Of a DNA stretch of 64,000 nt, positions 32,638 through 42,453 are shown piece by piece. The translations under genes and the position numbers were made by a program. Under the pieces are notes generated by a model. The model searched no databases, was not told the DNA's origin, and saw nothing but the letters and a program-made list of their open reading frames with translations. The stretch comes from Geothrix campi (GTDB lineage: Bacteria > Acidobacteriota > Holophagae > Holophagales > Holophagaceae): positions 1 through 64,000 of the forward strand of contig NZ_JANHMP010000002.1 of NCBI RefSeq assembly GCF_024609265.1, given 5' to 3'. The stretch's first letter is position 1. Every line of letters begins with the position of its first letter.

Positions 32638-33108
32638 ATGCCCAAGCACGTGCTTGTGAAGCTCGAACAGGAACTCAAGGACATCAAGCAGGCCCTCCTG
32701 GTGGACATCCCGCAGGAAATCGCCCGCGCCGCCGGCCAGGGCGATCTTTCCGAGAACGCCGAGTACGAGCAGGCCCTGGCCAAGCGCGACATGTTCCAGA
32801 ACAAGCTGGTCACCCTCGAAAAGCGCATCTCGGAAGTGGCCAGCCTGGATATCAGCCGTCTGCCCAAGTCCCGGGCCGCCTATGGGTCCAAAGTCACGAT
32901 CCTGGACCTGGACTCCGAGGAGGAGTTCACCTTCAAGCTGGTGCTCCCCGAGGAACTCGATGGCCATCCCCAGCATCTCAGCATCAGTTCCCCCATCGGC
33001 ATGGCGCTGGTGGGCCAGGAGGAGGGCAACGAGGTGCGGGTTCAGATCCCCGCGGGCGCCCGACGCTTCGAGATCCTGGAACTGAAGACCATTCACGATG
33101 TAGCCTAA
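32638..33108 (+). CDS. greA: Transcription elongation factor GreA/GreB family
   Basis: The protein is 156 aa from ATG 32638. An N-terminal coiled-coil carries the acidic tip [12 protein letters not shown] near residue 36, which inserts into the RNA polymerase secondary channel to stimulate cleavage of backtracked RNA. The C-terminal FKBP-like domain has ISISSPIG-type sequence near 115. Length and tip sequence fit GreA. It lies between the lpxL terminator and clpX, which starts 25 bp downstream with AGGAGGGGAG before it. Confidence 0.92.
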   Translation: MPKHVLVKLEQELKDIKQALLVDIPQEIARAAGQGDLSENAEYEQALAKRDMFQNKLVTLEKRISEVASLDISRLPKSRAAYGSKVTILDLDSEEEFTFKLVLPEELDGHPQHLSISSPIGMALVGQEEGNEVRVQIPAGARRFEILELKTIHDVA

Positions 33109-33133
33109 GCCGTCCCCAGGAGGGGAGCTCGAC

Positions 33134-34378
33134 ATGAATAAGTACAAGCGCGAGCAGAAATGCTCCTTCTGCGGCAAGGAACCCCACGAGGTGGAGCAGC
33201 TCCTCGCAGGGCCCGAGGCCTTCATCTGCAATGAGTGCCTGGAGGCGGGCCAGCTCCAGCTGCGGATGAGCCGCCAGGGCAAGCCCCTGGGCAAACCCGA
33301 TGCCCGGCTCAGCCGTCCCAAGGAGATCAAGGGCTTCCTGGATGACTACGTCATCGGCCAGGAATCCGCCAAGAAGCGCCTGAGTGTGGCGGTCTACAAC
33401 CACTACAAGCGCATCGTCACCCCCCGGAAGGCCCTGGGCGGCCCCGAGGTGGAACTCTCCAAGAGCAACATCCTGCTGCTGGGCCCCACGGGCACCGGCA
33501 AGACCCTGCTGGCCCAGACCCTGGCGCGCTTCCTGGATGTGCCCCTGGCCATGGCCGATGCCACCACGCTGACGGAAGCCGGCTACGTGGGCGAGGACGT
33601 GGAGAACATCCTCACCAAGCTGCTCCAGGCCGCCAACTACGATGTGGAGCGGGCCCAGCGCGGCATCGTCTTCATCGACGAGATCGACAAGGTGGGCCGC
33701 AAGAGCGAGAACCCCAGCATCACCCGCGACGTCAGTGGCGAGGGCGTGCAGCAGGCCCTGCTCAAGCTCGTGGAGGGCACGGTCGCCAATGTGCCGCCCC
33801 AGGGCGGGCGCAAGCACCCGCACCAGGAGTTCATCCAGCTGGACACCAGCAACATCCTGTTCATCTGCGGCGGCGCCTTCGTGGGCATCGAGGACATCAT
33901 CAAGCAGCGCATCCGGGCCAAGGCCGTGGGCTTCGGCTCCACGCCTTCGTCGAAAGAGGACAAGGAGAACCTGCTGCGCCTGGTGGAGCCCGAGGACATC
34001 ATCAAGTTCGGCCTCATCCCCGAGCTGGTGGGCCGCCTGCCCGTGGTGGCGGGCCTCACGCCCCTGGACCGGGAGGCCCTGGTGGCCATCCTCACCCAGC
34101 CGAAGAACGCCATCACCAAGCAGTTCGTGAAGCTGTTCGACATGGACGACGTGGACCTGAGCTTCGAGGAGGGCGCCATCGACGCCATCGCCGAGCAGGC
34201 CCTGAACCGCAAGCTGGGCGCCCGCGGTTTGCGCAGCCTCGTGGAGCAGATCCTGCTCGAGCCCATGTACGAGCTGCCCTCGGACAAGCGCACCTCGCGC
34301 GAATCCCTGCGCATCACCCGCCAGAAGGTGGAGGAAGTGCTGGGCCTGCCCTCCCAGCCCATCTCCGCCGCAGGTTGA
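33134..34378 (+). CDS. clpX: ATP-dependent Clp protease ATP-binding subunit ClpX
   Basis: The protein is 414 aa with an N-terminal zinc finger ([13 protein letters not shown] then CNECL, near residues 11-37). The AAA+ module has Walker A GPTGTGKT near 118 and Walker [13 protein letters not shown] near 180, pore loop GYVGEDVE near 147 and sensor-2 region [10 protein letters not shown]. The IGF-type ClpP-binding loop is represented by AVGFGS near 268. It unfolds tagged proteins for ClpP; clpP is not in the window. It is followed closely by lon. Confidence 0.97.
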   Translation: MNKYKREQKCSFCGKEPHEVEQLLAGPEAFICNECLEAGQLQLRMSRQGKPLGKPDARLSRPKEIKGFLDDYVIGQESAKKRLSVAVYNHYKRIVTPRKALGGPEVELSKSNILLLGPTGTGKTLLAQTLARFLDVPLAMADATTLTEAGYVGEDVENILTKLLQAANYDVERAQRGIVFIDEIDKVGRKSENPSITRDVSGEGVQQALLKLVEGTVANVPPQGGRKHPHQEFIQLDTSNILFICGGAFVGIEDIIKQRIRAKAVGFGSTPSSKEDKENLLRLVEPEDIIKFGLIPELVGRLPVVAGLTPLDREALVAILTQPKNAITKQFVKLFDMDDVDLSFEEGAIDAIAEQALNRKLGARGLRSLVEQILLEPMYELPSDKRTSRESLRITRQKVEEVLGLPSQPISAAG

Positions 34379-34393
34379 TTCGAGAGGTCATTC

Positions 34394-36826
34394 TTGGCCG
34401 TTCCAAAGACGCTGACCCTGCCGGCCATTCCCATCCGGGACATGGTGCTGTTCCCCGGCGCTCGGGTGCCCTTCGTGGTGGGGCGGTCGGGTTCGGTCCG
34501 TACGCTGGAGTTGGCCATCAAGGCCGGCGACCACCTCCTGATGCTCACGCAGAAGGACGCCAAGGTGGAGTCGCCGGGCCAGGATGACCTCTTCGCCATC
34601 GGCACCCTGGCCCTGGTGGAATCCGTCATCGCCCTGCCCAAGGACTACTACAAGGTGGGCGTGAAGGGCATCGCCCGGGTGAACCTGCGCCGCTACGACG
34701 ACAGCGGCGAAGTCATCCAGGCCGAGGCCTACCTGCTGGCCGAACCCACCCACCCGGCCGGTGAATCCCTCCAGCCCTTCCATCAGGCGGTGGAAGTCTT
34801 CCTGGGCCGCAATCCCGACGCCTCGCGCCTCCTGAGCATGGACCAGATCCGTGAGCTGCCCCTCGGGAAGGCCATCGATACCGTGGCCGGGTTGGTGCCC
34901 GCCGAGGTGAAGCAGAAGCAGGAGATCCTGGAACAGCTGGAGATCGGGCCCCGGCTTGAGGCCCTGATGCGCCTGCTGGAATTGGATGCGGCCCGCTCCG
35001 AAGTGGACCGCACGCTGGACGAGAAGACCAGGCAGCGTCTGGACCAGGACCACAAGCAGTACGTCCTGAACGAGAAGATGCGCGTCATCCAGCAGGAGCT
35101 GGGCAAGAAGGAGGAGAAGGACGAATCCGCCCGCCTCAAGGACCAGATCGAAGCCGCGGGCATGAGCGCCGAGGCCAAGGCCAAGGCCCTGGAGGAGCTG
35201 GAACGTCTGGACGCCATGCCGGCGCAGAGCGCCGAGGCCACCGTGAGCCGCACCTATCTGGACTGGCTGCTGGCGCTGCCCTGGAAGGCCATGGCCGATG
35301 AGCGTCTGGACCTCATGGAGGCCGAGCGCGTGCTGGATGAGGACCACTCCGGCCTCGACAAGATCAAGGCCCGCATCCTGGAACACCTGGCCGTCATGGC
35401 GCGGCTGCGAGCAGGGGAAGCCGCGGGGGAAGGTGCTCATTCCCCGCTTCGCGGCCCGATCCTCTGCCTCGTGGGCCCCCCGGGCGTCGGCAAGACGTCG
35501 CTCGCCCGCAGCATCGCCCGGGCGCTGAACCGCCCCTTCGTGCGCTTGTCCCTGGGCGGCGTGCGCGATGAGGCCGAGATCCGCGGGCACCGGCGCACCT
35601 ACATCGGGTCCATGCCGGGCCGCATCATCTCGCTGATGAAGAAGGCCAAGGTCCGCAACCCGCTCATGCTGCTGGACGAGATCGACAAGATGGCCTCGGA
35701 TTTCCGAGGCGATCCCAGCAGCGCCCTGCTGGAGGTGCTGGATCCCGAGCAGAACGCCAGCTTCCAGGACCACTACCTGGACGTGGGCTTCGACCTCAGC
35801 CAGGTGCTCTTCCTGGCCACGGCCAACATCCGCCACCAGATCCCCGAGCCCCTCGAGGACCGCCTCGAGGTGCTGGATCTCTCGGGCTACACCACCAAGG
35901 AGAAGCTGGCCATCGCAGAGCAGCACCTGCTCCCCCGGGCCCTCGAAGGCCACGGCATGAAGGATATGGGCGTGCACTTCGAGCCGGCGGCCCTGGAGAA
36001 ACTCGTGCAGGCCTACACCCGCGAGGCCGGCGTGCGCCAGCTGGAGCGCGAGATCGCCAACATCCTGCGCAAGCTGGCCCGCCACACCCTTCAGCCCCAC
36101 CTGTCCGATGCGGCGGACGAGGCCTTCGATCCCCTCATCACCGCCGATCGCGTGCCGAAGCTGCTGGGACCGGAAAAATTCCTGGAGAGCCGCGCGGAGG
36201 ACACGGCCCCGCCGGGCCTCGTGAACGGCCTGGCCTGGACGCCCACGGGGGGCGACCTCCTCACCATCGAAGCCGCCGTGCTGCCCGGCAAGGGCGTCCT
36301 CAAGCTCACGGGCAAGCTGGGCGAGGTCATGCAGGAGAGCGCCAACCTGGCCCTCAGCTATGTCCGCGCCCGGGCCGAGCGCTTGGGCCTGAAGCGCGAC
36401 TTCCTGGACACGGTGGATCTCCATGTCCACGTGCCCGAGGGGGCCATTCCCAAGGACGGCCCCAGCGCCGGCATCACCTTGGCCACGGCTCTGATCTCGG
36501 TGCTGACCGGCATCCCCGCCCGGGCTGATCTGGCCATGACCGGCGAATTGACGCTGCGGGGCCGCGTCCTGCCCATTGGCGGCCTGAAGGAGAAGCTCCT
36601 CGCGGCTCATCGCCAGGGCCGCAAGGCCGTGCTCATCCCCAGCGAGAACGCCCGCCACCTGGAGGAGATCCCCGCCGAGGTCCGCGAGCAGCTCAGCATC
36701 CATCTCGTGAGCCACATGGACGAAGTCATCCAGCTGGCCCTCACCCGCATGCCCCAGCCCCTGGGACCGGAGGCGGCGGGTTCGCAGGCGGCCAGCCCCG
36801 CCCGCGAGAACCCGGCCATGCAGTAG
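34394..36826 (+). CDS. lon: ATP-dependent Lon protease
   Basis: The protein is 810 aa starting at TTG 34394, preceded by GAGAGGT. It has an N-terminal substrate-binding domain (residues 1-210), coiled-coil, then AAA+ with Walker [10 protein letters not shown] near 362 and Walker [11 protein letters not shown] near 428. The protease domain has catalytic Ser in PKDGPSAG near 690 and Lys in [13 protein letters not shown] near 733. A 10-residue insert ([10 protein letters not shown]) precedes the P-loop compared with most Lon proteins. It lies 15 bp after clpX and is likely co-transcribed. Confidence 0.96.
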   Translation: MAVPKTLTLPAIPIRDMVLFPGARVPFVVGRSGSVRTLELAIKAGDHLLMLTQKDAKVESPGQDDLFAIGTLALVESVIALPKDYYKVGVKGIARVNLRRYDDSGEVIQAEAYLLAEPTHPAGESLQPFHQAVEVFLGRNPDASRLLSMDQIRELPLGKAIDTVAGLVPAEVKQKQEILEQLEIGPRLEALMRLLELDAARSEVDRTLDEKTRQRLDQDHKQYVLNEKMRVIQQELGKKEEKDESARLKDQIEAAGMSAEAKAKALEELERLDAMPAQSAEATVSRTYLDWLLALPWKAMADERLDLMEAERVLDEDHSGLDKIKARILEHLAVMARLRAGEAAGEGAHSPLRGPILCLVGPPGVGKTSLARSIARALNRPFVRLSLGGVRDEAEIRGHRRTYIGSMPGRIISLMKKAKVRNPLMLLDEIDKMASDFRGDPSSALLEVLDPEQNASFQDHYLDVGFDLSQVLFLATANIRHQIPEPLEDRLEVLDLSGYTTKEKLAIAEQHLLPRALEGHGMKDMGVHFEPAALEKLVQAYTREAGVRQLEREIANILRKLARHTLQPHLSDAADEAFDPLITADRVPKLLGPEKFLESRAEDTAPPGLVNGLAWTPTGGDLLTIEAAVLPGKGVLKLTGKLGEVMQESANLALSYVRARAERLGLKRDFLDTVDLHVHVPEGAIPKDGPSAGITLATALISVLTGIPARADLAMTGELTLRGRVLPIGGLKEKLLAAHRQGRKAVLIPSENARHLEEIPAEVREQLSIHLVSHMDEVIQLALTRMPQPLGPEAAGSQAASPARENPAMQ

Positions 36827-36873
36827 GGCAGTCCGGGCTCTGGCCCCGACCCTCCGCCTGCTACCCTGACTCC

Positions 36874-37074
36874 ATGCGCTTTCTCTCCAGCCATGTCATC
36901 CACTTCGTCGTCATGGGGCTCGGCATCGCCTTGGTGCTGGGGCTTTTGCATCCAACGACACGACCTGAGCGGACGCGGGCCTCGATCCTCAAGCATGCGG
37001 CGGGGCTCATCGGCATCGGGCTGGCGCTCGCCTGGCTGATGTACCTGCTGCCCCGGCACCCCGTCCGCTTCTGA
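36874..37074 (+). CDS. Small two-TM membrane protein
   Basis: The protein is 66 aa from ATG 36874. Hydrophobic segments lie at about residues 8-26 and 43-60, joined by a basic loop (HPTTRPERTRASILKH). No family is recognised. It sits 47 bp after lon and 17 bp before the YihY-type gene in the same direction, so it is probably expressed with it. Confidence 0.6.
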   Translation: MRFLSSHVIHFVVMGLGIALVLGLLHPTTRPERTRASILKHAAGLIGIGLALAWLMYLLPRHPVRF

Positions 37075-37091
37075 CCCGGAAGGAGGGGGCC

Positions 37092-38027
37092 GTGGTCGAG
37101 AAGGTCCTGGGCCACTGGGCAAGCCTGGTCGCCAAGCTGGAGCGGGTCTGGCATGAGCTCGCCCGGGCGGTGCCGCCCCTGGGCCGGGCCGGGGCCTTCA
37201 CCGTGGAGGTGCTGGGCAAGTACCACAAGGACGACTGCCTGAGCTATGCCGCGGGCCTGAGTTTCTGGCTCATCGTGAGCCTGGTGCCGCTGTCCACCCT
37301 GCTGTTCAAGCTGCTGGGCGCCATCCTGGGCAGCCGCGCCTATGGGCCAGCCACCCTGAAGACGCTGCAAGAGATCGTGCCCTACCTGCCCCGGGAGTTC
37401 GTCATCGATGCCCTGGCCAACAGCCAGAAGATCGGCGGCATGGGACTGTCCTGGATCGTGCTCCTCTTCGGCAGCTACTGGGGCATCAGCCAGCTGGACA
37501 CCAGCCTGGCCCATGTCTTCGGCCTGCGGATCAAGAAGCACCGGCAGACCCGCAAGAACCACCTGCTGCGCCAGCTGGTCTTCCTGGTGGGGGGGCTGCT
37601 GATGACGGTCGTCTTCCTGGCCGTCCTCCTCGGCGGCGCCCTGCGGCGCTTCATGCCCCTGCGACAGACGGACTTCCTGCCCTACCTGGCCCCCCTGATC
37701 GGCCTGATCGTGGTGACGGTGGTGCTGCAGCACCTCCCCCGCCTGCACGTGAAGTTCCGCCACGCCTTCCTGGGCGCGGGCATCTCCACGACCATGTGGT
37801 GGCTGGCCAAGTGGGGCTTCGGCGTCTATCTCAAGCACACCATGACCTGGGGCATCATGTATGGCTCGCTGCTGGGCATCGTCGCGGGCCTGACCTTCCT
37901 GTACTACAGCTGCGCCATCCTGCTGCTGGGCGCCGAGATCACCGCCGCCTTCTACCGCCACGAGACCGGCGCCACCCCCGTGCCACCCTGGCTGCGGGGG
38001 AAGGGGGAGCCGGCCGGGCGGCCCTAG
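37092..38027 (+). CDS. YihY/virulence factor BrkB family inner-membrane protein
   Basis: The protein is 311 aa from GTG 37092, with GGAGG 10 bp upstream. About six transmembrane segments; the family start region KDDCLSYAAGLSFWLIVSLVPL lies near residue 47, and LLLGAEITAAFYRH near the C-terminus. The family was once called RNase BN by mistake; its function is unknown, possibly transport. Its TAG stop (38025-38027) contains the TA duplicated by a MITE insertion, so the element begins within the stop codon. Confidence 0.87.
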   Translation: MVEKVLGHWASLVAKLERVWHELARAVPPLGRAGAFTVEVLGKYHKDDCLSYAAGLSFWLIVSLVPLSTLLFKLLGAILGSRAYGPATLKTLQEIVPYLPREFVIDALANSQKIGGMGLSWIVLLFGSYWGISQLDTSLAHVFGLRIKKHRQTRKNHLLRQLVFLVGGLLMTVVFLAVLLGGALRRFMPLRQTDFLPYLAPLIGLIVVTVVLQHLPRLHVKFRHAFLGAGISTTMWWLAKWGFGVYLKHTMTWGIMYGSLLGIVAGLTFLYYSCAILLLGAEITAAFYRHETGATPVPPWLRGKGEPAGRP

Positions 38028-38340
38028 GGCCTGTTTTCAAAGTGGGGTGTGGCCGCGCAAGGGGCGCCGCCCAAGCGAGGCAAGGAAAGCGACGAAGGCG
38101 ATAGCGGCACTATCGGTGAGGAGCTTGACGCAGCATCGCGCCGGGCGCCGCCCCTTGTCCTCCGGGACGCCGCCCAGCCGCACCCCTGGCTACGTTGACG
38201 GCCTCGAACGATGTCCCGCATCGCCCTTCGGCCGCCGCCTTCTCGGTATCGCCTGTGGCGATACGCGAGACGAACTGATATCTGTCATGAGCGCGGCTGG
38301 GCGGCGTCGCGGCTCGCATCCACTTTGAAAACAGGCCCTA
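38025..38340. mobile_element. 312-bp MITE with 19-bp terminal inverted repeats and TA target duplication
   Basis: Perfect inverted termini GGGCCTGTTTTCAAAGTGG lie at 38027-38045 and 38320-38338, flanked on both sides by TA (38025-38026 and 38339-38340). There is no transposase; the interior has a second inverted pair, GACGCCGCCCAGCCGC near 38164 and GCGGCTGGGCGGCGTC near 38294. The TA duplication in a CTAG context recalls IS5/IS427-group elements, so an IS5-family transposase elsewhere may mobilise it. It supplies the stop codons of both convergent flanking genes. Confidence 0.85.
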
Positions 38341-38661
38341 GGGGACCAGGCCCGGCACGGACTGGCCGGCCACATCCCAGTGGGTCACCGTGGGTTCGAA
38401 CTCCAACAGGAAGTCCCGGTCCTCGGGGTAGTACTTCGCTGTCTCCACGGGGTCGCCCGCGAAGCGGCGGATGGCGTCGAGATCCTCCCAGAAGGTGAGG
38501 GTCTGGAAGTGCGCGACCCCCTGCTCATCGCGTTCCAGAATGAAGACGGCGCGGTTCCCGGGGGTGGATTGGTAGTCGGGGATGGCCCGGGCGCGGAGGA
38601 AGTCCCGGTAGGCCTCCTTCCGGGTGGAGGGGACGCGTCCGTGCCACAGGCGGGCGATCAT
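38338..38661 (-). CDS. Antibiotic biosynthesis monooxygenase (ABM) domain protein
   Basis: The protein is 107 aa. The short ferredoxin-like alpha+beta fold is suggested by MIARLWHGRVPSTRKEAYRDF at the N-terminus and VAHFQTLTFWEDLDAIRRFAG in the middle. Such proteins act as cofactor-free monooxygenases or haem/quinone-handling enzymes; the substrate is unknown. Its TAG stop is made by the right border of the MITE. It is convergent with the YihY gene. Confidence 0.75.
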   Translation of the reverse strand: MIARLWHGRVPSTRKEAYRDFLRARAIPDYQSTPGNRAVFILERDEQGVAHFQTLTFWEDLDAIRRFAGDPVETAKYYPEDRDFLLEFEPTVTHWDVAGQSVPGLVP

Positions 38662-38771
38662 GGGGGCTCCTGGTGGATTCTCCGATGAAAGGCGCAGCCG
38701 GGCGGGTCGTCAACCCCTTGAAGGGTGTCTTCCGAAGAGGGGCGAATCGTCCTGTTGGGTGGGCGCCCATC

Positions 38772-38807
38772 TTGACACTTGGTTTTTATATCGTATTATT
38801 ACGATAT
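38772..38807 (+). promoter_or_regulatory. arsR promoter with overlapping palindromic operator
   Basis: TTGACA at 38772-38777 and TATTAT at 38794-38799 are spaced by 16 bp. The 20-bp palindrome ATATCGTA-TTAT-TACGATAT (38788-38807) covers the -10 box and the first two bases of the ATG. Binding there would block both transcription and the start region, as expected for autoregulation. The start this close to -10 implies a leaderless or nearly leaderless mRNA. Confidence 0.7.
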
Positions 38808-39132
38808 GAGTCGAACCCGGGGGTCCGTCCCTCCTCGCTGCTGCAACCTCGCGATCGGGGAAAAGGATGAGGTCCGTTTCATTCGGATGATGAAAGCCGC
38901 CGGGAGTCCGTTGCGCTTCCAGATCCTGAAGTTCCTGGTCACCCATCCTGGCTGCATTACCGGAGAGATCGTGGACCACCTGCCCATCGCCCAGGCCACG
39001 GTCTCCCAGCATTTGAAGGTTCTTCGGGAAGCTGGCTGGATCAAGGGTGAAGTGGATGGTCCGTCGGTGTGCTATGAGCTCTCCCCGGAGAACACGGCAT
39101 GGTTCCGGACCCTGGTTGAGCGAGTGTTCTAG
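38806..39132 (+). CDS. ArsR/SmtB-family winged-helix repressor
   Basis: The protein is 108 aa from ATG 38806. The winged helix has AQATVSQHLKVLREAGWIKGE as recognition region (about residues 60-80) and GPSVCYELSP as wing. An N-terminal CC pair (PPRCCNL near residue 10) and a Cys in the wing could be sensor residues, but the classical ELCVC box is absent. Identical half-sites ATCGTA/TACGAT occur over its own promoter and before the downstream unit at 39159, so it likely controls both. Confidence 0.87.
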   Translation: MSRTRGSVPPRCCNLAIGEKDEVRFIRMMKAAGSPLRFQILKFLVTHPGCITGEIVDHLPIAQATVSQHLKVLREAGWIKGEVDGPSVCYELSPENTAWFRTLVERVF

Positions 39133-39158
39133 AGGTTTCAATTTTTTTGGCTTACTAA

Positions 39159-39174
39159 ATCGTAATTTTACGAT
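39159..39174 (+). promoter_or_regulatory. Second ArsR operator, upstream of the small ORF and DUF885 gene
   Basis: ATCGTAATTTTACGAT has the same half-sites (ATCGTA, TACGAT) and the same 4-bp spacer as the operator at 38788-38807. It lies 17 bp before the small ORF at 39192 and about 170 bp before the DUF885 gene. Confidence 0.65.
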
Positions 39175-39191
39175 AGCAAAGGAAGATCAGC

Positions 39192-39332
39192 ATGGACCAG
39201 ATCCAGGATCCATCCTGCGTCGGCACAGGTGGTGGCTTCCTCCGGGCAGGGCCCCAGGCCTGTCTTTACCCACGGTGGTGGCTGTTTCCGCTGGTGGAAC
39301 GGCCCAGCCCAATCCAGAACACACCCTCCTAA
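39192..39332 (+). CDS. Possible small ORF or leader peptide upstream of DUF885 gene
   Basis: 46 codons from ATG 39192 (MDQIQDPSCVGTGGGF) to TAA 39330-39332, with AAAGGAAG 8-15 bp upstream as a ribosome binding site. The stop is 9 bp from the next start, and the AAGGAG of the next gene overlaps it, suggesting translational coupling. There are no close family features; a Trp-Trp pair lies near residue 29. It could be a chance frame. Confidence 0.35.
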   Translation: MDQIQDPSCVGTGGGFLRAGPQACLYPRWWLFPLVERPSPIQNTPS

Positions 39333-39341
39333 GGAGCCGCC

Positions 39342-41159
39342 ATGTTTCCGAAGCCGCTTTTTCTAGCCACGCTCGCCCTTTCTGGCATGGGTCTCCAGGC
39401 ACAGGAGGCGGGGCGTCCCCTTCATGAAAAACACCCATCCGCGATCCTGGCAACTTCCGTTCCCGACCTGGCGACGCGCAGGAAAGCCCTTGATGCACTG
39501 CTCCGCGAGCAGTGGGAACACCATCTTCGCTCCCATCCGGAATTTGCGTCGATCATCGGAGACAAGCGGTACAACGATAAGCTTTCGGACTTTTCGCAGG
39601 CTGCCGTTGACCGGAACCTCGAACAGGCCGCGGACTTCCTCAGGCGCTTCGGGGCCATTGATACCACAGGCTTTCCTGCCCAGGAACGGTTGAATCAAGA
39701 GCTGATGGTGCGCCGATTGCGTCTCGAGCTGGAGGGCGCGCGATTCAAGGATTGGGAGATGCCCGTGTTCCAGAACGCGGGCATCCACCTCGATGCGCCA
39801 CAGCTCGTGTCGCAGCTTTCCTTCGAGACGGTGAAGGACTACGAGGATTACCTGACTCGGCTCCACCAGCTTCCCCGCGCCTTCGATCAAACGGTGGCCC
39901 AGATGCGGAATGGGATGCGGGATGGCCTCATGCCTCCGGCCTTCCTCCTGCCCAAGATCGTCCAGCAGTGCGAGAACCTCATCGCCGCCGGACGGGAGGA
40001 CTCCCCCTTCGCCCAGCCGCTGGCCAAATTCCCCGCCAACTTCTCCGAGGCCGACAAGGCCAGGCTCAAAGAAGGCATCCTGCACGCGATCGCTGAGGAA
40101 GTCGTGCCCGCCTACCGAACATTCGCGGCATTCATTCGCAACGAATACGCTGCCAAAGGACGTGCCGACGCGGGGCTCTGGTCCCTGCCGCAGGGCGAGG
40201 AGCGCTATGCCTACCAGGTGAAAGTATCGACCACGACGGACCTGAGTCCCGATCAGATCCATCAGATCGGGTTGAAGGAAGTGCGGCGCATCGAAGGCCG
40301 GCTGCTCGATACGGCCAGGAAGCTCGGATTCCAGGATCTCAAGAGCTTCAATGCCTCCCTTCAGACCAATCCCGCGGTCCATCCGAAGTCCCGTCAGGAG
40401 ATCGTGGACCTTTACGCCAGATACACGACCCAGATGAATGCGAAGCTGCCCCAGTTCTTCGGACGGCTGCCCAAGGCCAGTGTGGTGGTGATGCCCGTAC
40501 CGATGTTTCGGGAGAAGGAAGCGCCGGCGGCTGCCTACGACCAGGGCACGCCCGATGGTTCCCGGCCCGGCCACATCATGGTCAACACAGGCGATTTCGC
40601 CGGCCGGCGCACCCTCAGCATCGAGACATCGGCGCTTCACGAAGGCGTTCCGGGGCACCACATGCAGTTCGCCATCGCCCAGGAGCTTTCCGAGCTCCCT
40701 CCCTTCCGCCAGCAGGGCGACTACACAGCCTACATCGAGGGCTGGGCCCTGTATGCCGAGCAGCTGGGAGAGGAGGCGGGTTTCTACCAGGATCCCTACA
40801 GCTATTACGGCCACCTGCAGGATGAGATGCTCCGGGCCATCCGCCTGGTGGTGGATACCGGCCTCCATCACAAGAAGTGGACGCGCGAGCAGGCAGTGGC
40901 GTTCTTCCACGCCCATTCCGGCATCGAGGAAGTTGTCGTCCAAAGCGAGACGGATCGGTACATCTCATGGGCGGGTCAGGCCTTGGGCTACAAGGTGGGG
41001 CAGCTCAAGATCCTCGAATTGCGTGACTACGCCAAACGCCAACTCGGTGCGAAGTTCGATGTCCGCCGGTTCCATGACGAGCTGCTCAGCGCCGGAGCCT
41101 TGCCCCTGGATGTGCTCGATCGGCGCATCAAGGACTGGGTGGCGGAACAGGAACGTTGA
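39342..41159 (+). CDS. DUF885 family exported protein (peptidase-like)
   Basis: The protein is 605 aa. Signal peptide MFPKPLFLATLALSGMGLQAQ with cut near residue 20. The DUF885 zinc motif ALHEGVPGHHMQ lies near residue 427 and the downstream Glu region YIEGWALYAEQLGEE near 465, matching the HExxxGHH...E pattern of M3/M32-like gluzincins. DUF885 proteins are large periplasmic or secreted putative carboxypeptidases. The gene follows an ArsR repressor and a matching operator, so it may be part of that regulon. Confidence 0.85.
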   Translation: MFPKPLFLATLALSGMGLQAQEAGRPLHEKHPSAILATSVPDLATRRKALDALLREQWEHHLRSHPEFASIIGDKRYNDKLSDFSQAAVDRNLEQAADFLRRFGAIDTTGFPAQERLNQELMVRRLRLELEGARFKDWEMPVFQNAGIHLDAPQLVSQLSFETVKDYEDYLTRLHQLPRAFDQTVAQMRNGMRDGLMPPAFLLPKIVQQCENLIAAGREDSPFAQPLAKFPANFSEADKARLKEGILHAIAEEVVPAYRTFAAFIRNEYAAKGRADAGLWSLPQGEERYAYQVKVSTTTDLSPDQIHQIGLKEVRRIEGRLLDTARKLGFQDLKSFNASLQTNPAVHPKSRQEIVDLYARYTTQMNAKLPQFFGRLPKASVVVMPVPMFREKEAPAAAYDQGTPDGSRPGHIMVNTGDFAGRRTLSIETSALHEGVPGHHMQFAIAQELSELPPFRQQGDYTAYIEGWALYAEQLGEEAGFYQDPYSYYGHLQDEMLRAIRLVVDTGLHHKKWTREQAVAFFHAHSGIEEVVVQSETDRYISWAGQALGYKVGQLKILELRDYAKRQLGAKFDVRRFHDELLSAGALPLDVLDRRIKDWVAEQER

Positions 41160-41265
41160 GCGTGGGGAGAACGCCAGCGCTCGGCATGCGATGCAAGGTC
41201 CCCTCCTAATCCATGGCCGCTCCCCTCCGTATTCCGCTCATCGATCCCATGACCGGGAGGAACCC

Positions 41266-42453
41266 ATGCGCCGACTTCAGCTGACTTCGCTGTGCCTCGT
41301 CCTCGCCTTCTACCTCACCGCGCGCCTGCGGGCCCAGGCGTCCACGCCGCCGCAGGAGCTCCAGGCCGAGAACGCCCGCATCCAGGAGCTCTGGAAGGGG
41401 CGCAAGTTCGAAGAGGCCCTGGCGATCCTGACCGCCTGGGACCAGTCCGCGACGTTCGGCCAGCTTGCCGCCGAGACCCGGGCGGGCGTGCACTACAACA
41501 TGGCCTGCGCGGCCTCGCTCCTGGGTCGTCGCGGCGAGGCCCTGGCCTACCTGGGCACGGCGGTGGGCGAGGGCCTGAAGGACTGGACCACCTTCAGTGC
41601 GGATCCGGATCTGGATCCCCTCCGGAAGGAACCGGGCTTCCTCTGGCTGGAGGGGATCGTCCGCCACCGGGGGGACTTCGTGGGCATCCTCCAGCGCTTC
41701 AAGGACTACGGACCCGCCCCGGCCTCAGCCACCGCGGCGGCCCCGACCTTCGCCTACCAGGCGGCAGACGCGCCGGATCTGGTGGCCCTGCGGAAGGCCT
41801 GCCGGCTGGATGAGGCCGCCGGGACCGGCCCCGAGTTCGAGCGGATCGTGAACCTCATGCGCTGGGTCCACGCCCAGGTGCGCCACGACGGCAGCTCGAA
41901 GAACCCCGAGCCCATGAACGCCCTGCACCTGCTGGAGGTCTGCCGCGCGGAGAAGCGGGGGATCAACTGCCGCATGATGGCCACCATCCTGAACGAGGTC
42001 TACCTCTCCCTGGGCTTCAAGTCCCGCCAGGTCACCTGCCAGCCCCTGGATGAGAAGGACCCGGATTGCCACGTGATCACCACCGTGTGGTCGAACGATC
42101 TGGGGAAATGGCTCTACATGGATCCCACCATGGAGGCCTGGTTCACGGACGGCCAGGGGCACCCTCTCTCCATTGCCGAGGTGCGCGAGCGCCTCATCTC
42201 CGGCGGGCCCCTGGAGTTGGCCAAGGGCGCCAACTGGAATGGGCGCCCCGAGAACCCGGCCACCTACAAGGCCTACATGGCCAAGAATCTGGTGCGGATC
42301 ACCTGCCCGGTGGAGAGCGCCTTCGGCTACGAGTCCCGGCCGGAGCGCCGCTACGTGACGCTGGATGGCCTCAGCTTCCCGCCGCGGCCCGCCCGCGATG
42401 CGGCCGGGGGCGTCATCATGCATGATCCCGCCGCCTTCTGGGCCCGGCCATGA
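41266..42453 (+). CDS. Exported protein with transglutaminase-like domain
   Basis: The protein is 395 aa from ATG 41266, with GGGAGG upstream. Signal peptide LQLTSLCLVLAFYLTARLRAQA. A TPR-like segment (about residues 35-120) is followed by a transglutaminase-like core with RGINCRMMATILNEVYLSLG (Cys near 228), CHVITTVW (His near 268) and YMDPTMEAW (Asp near 285), the full Cys-His-Asp triad. It overlaps the next gene by 4 bp. Its role, crosslinking or peptide cleavage in the envelope, is unknown. Confidence 0.8.
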   Translation: MRRLQLTSLCLVLAFYLTARLRAQASTPPQELQAENARIQELWKGRKFEEALAILTAWDQSATFGQLAAETRAGVHYNMACAASLLGRRGEALAYLGTAVGEGLKDWTTFSADPDLDPLRKEPGFLWLEGIVRHRGDFVGILQRFKDYGPAPASATAAAPTFAYQAADAPDLVALRKACRLDEAAGTGPEFERIVNLMRWVHAQVRHDGSSKNPEPMNALHLLEVCRAEKRGINCRMMATILNEVYLSLGFKSRQVTCQPLDEKDPDCHVITTVWSNDLGKWLYMDPTMEAWFTDGQGHPLSIAEVRERLISGGPLELAKGANWNGRPENPATYKAYMAKNLVRITCPVESAFGYESRPERRYVTLDGLSFPPRPARDAAGGVIMHDPAAFWARP

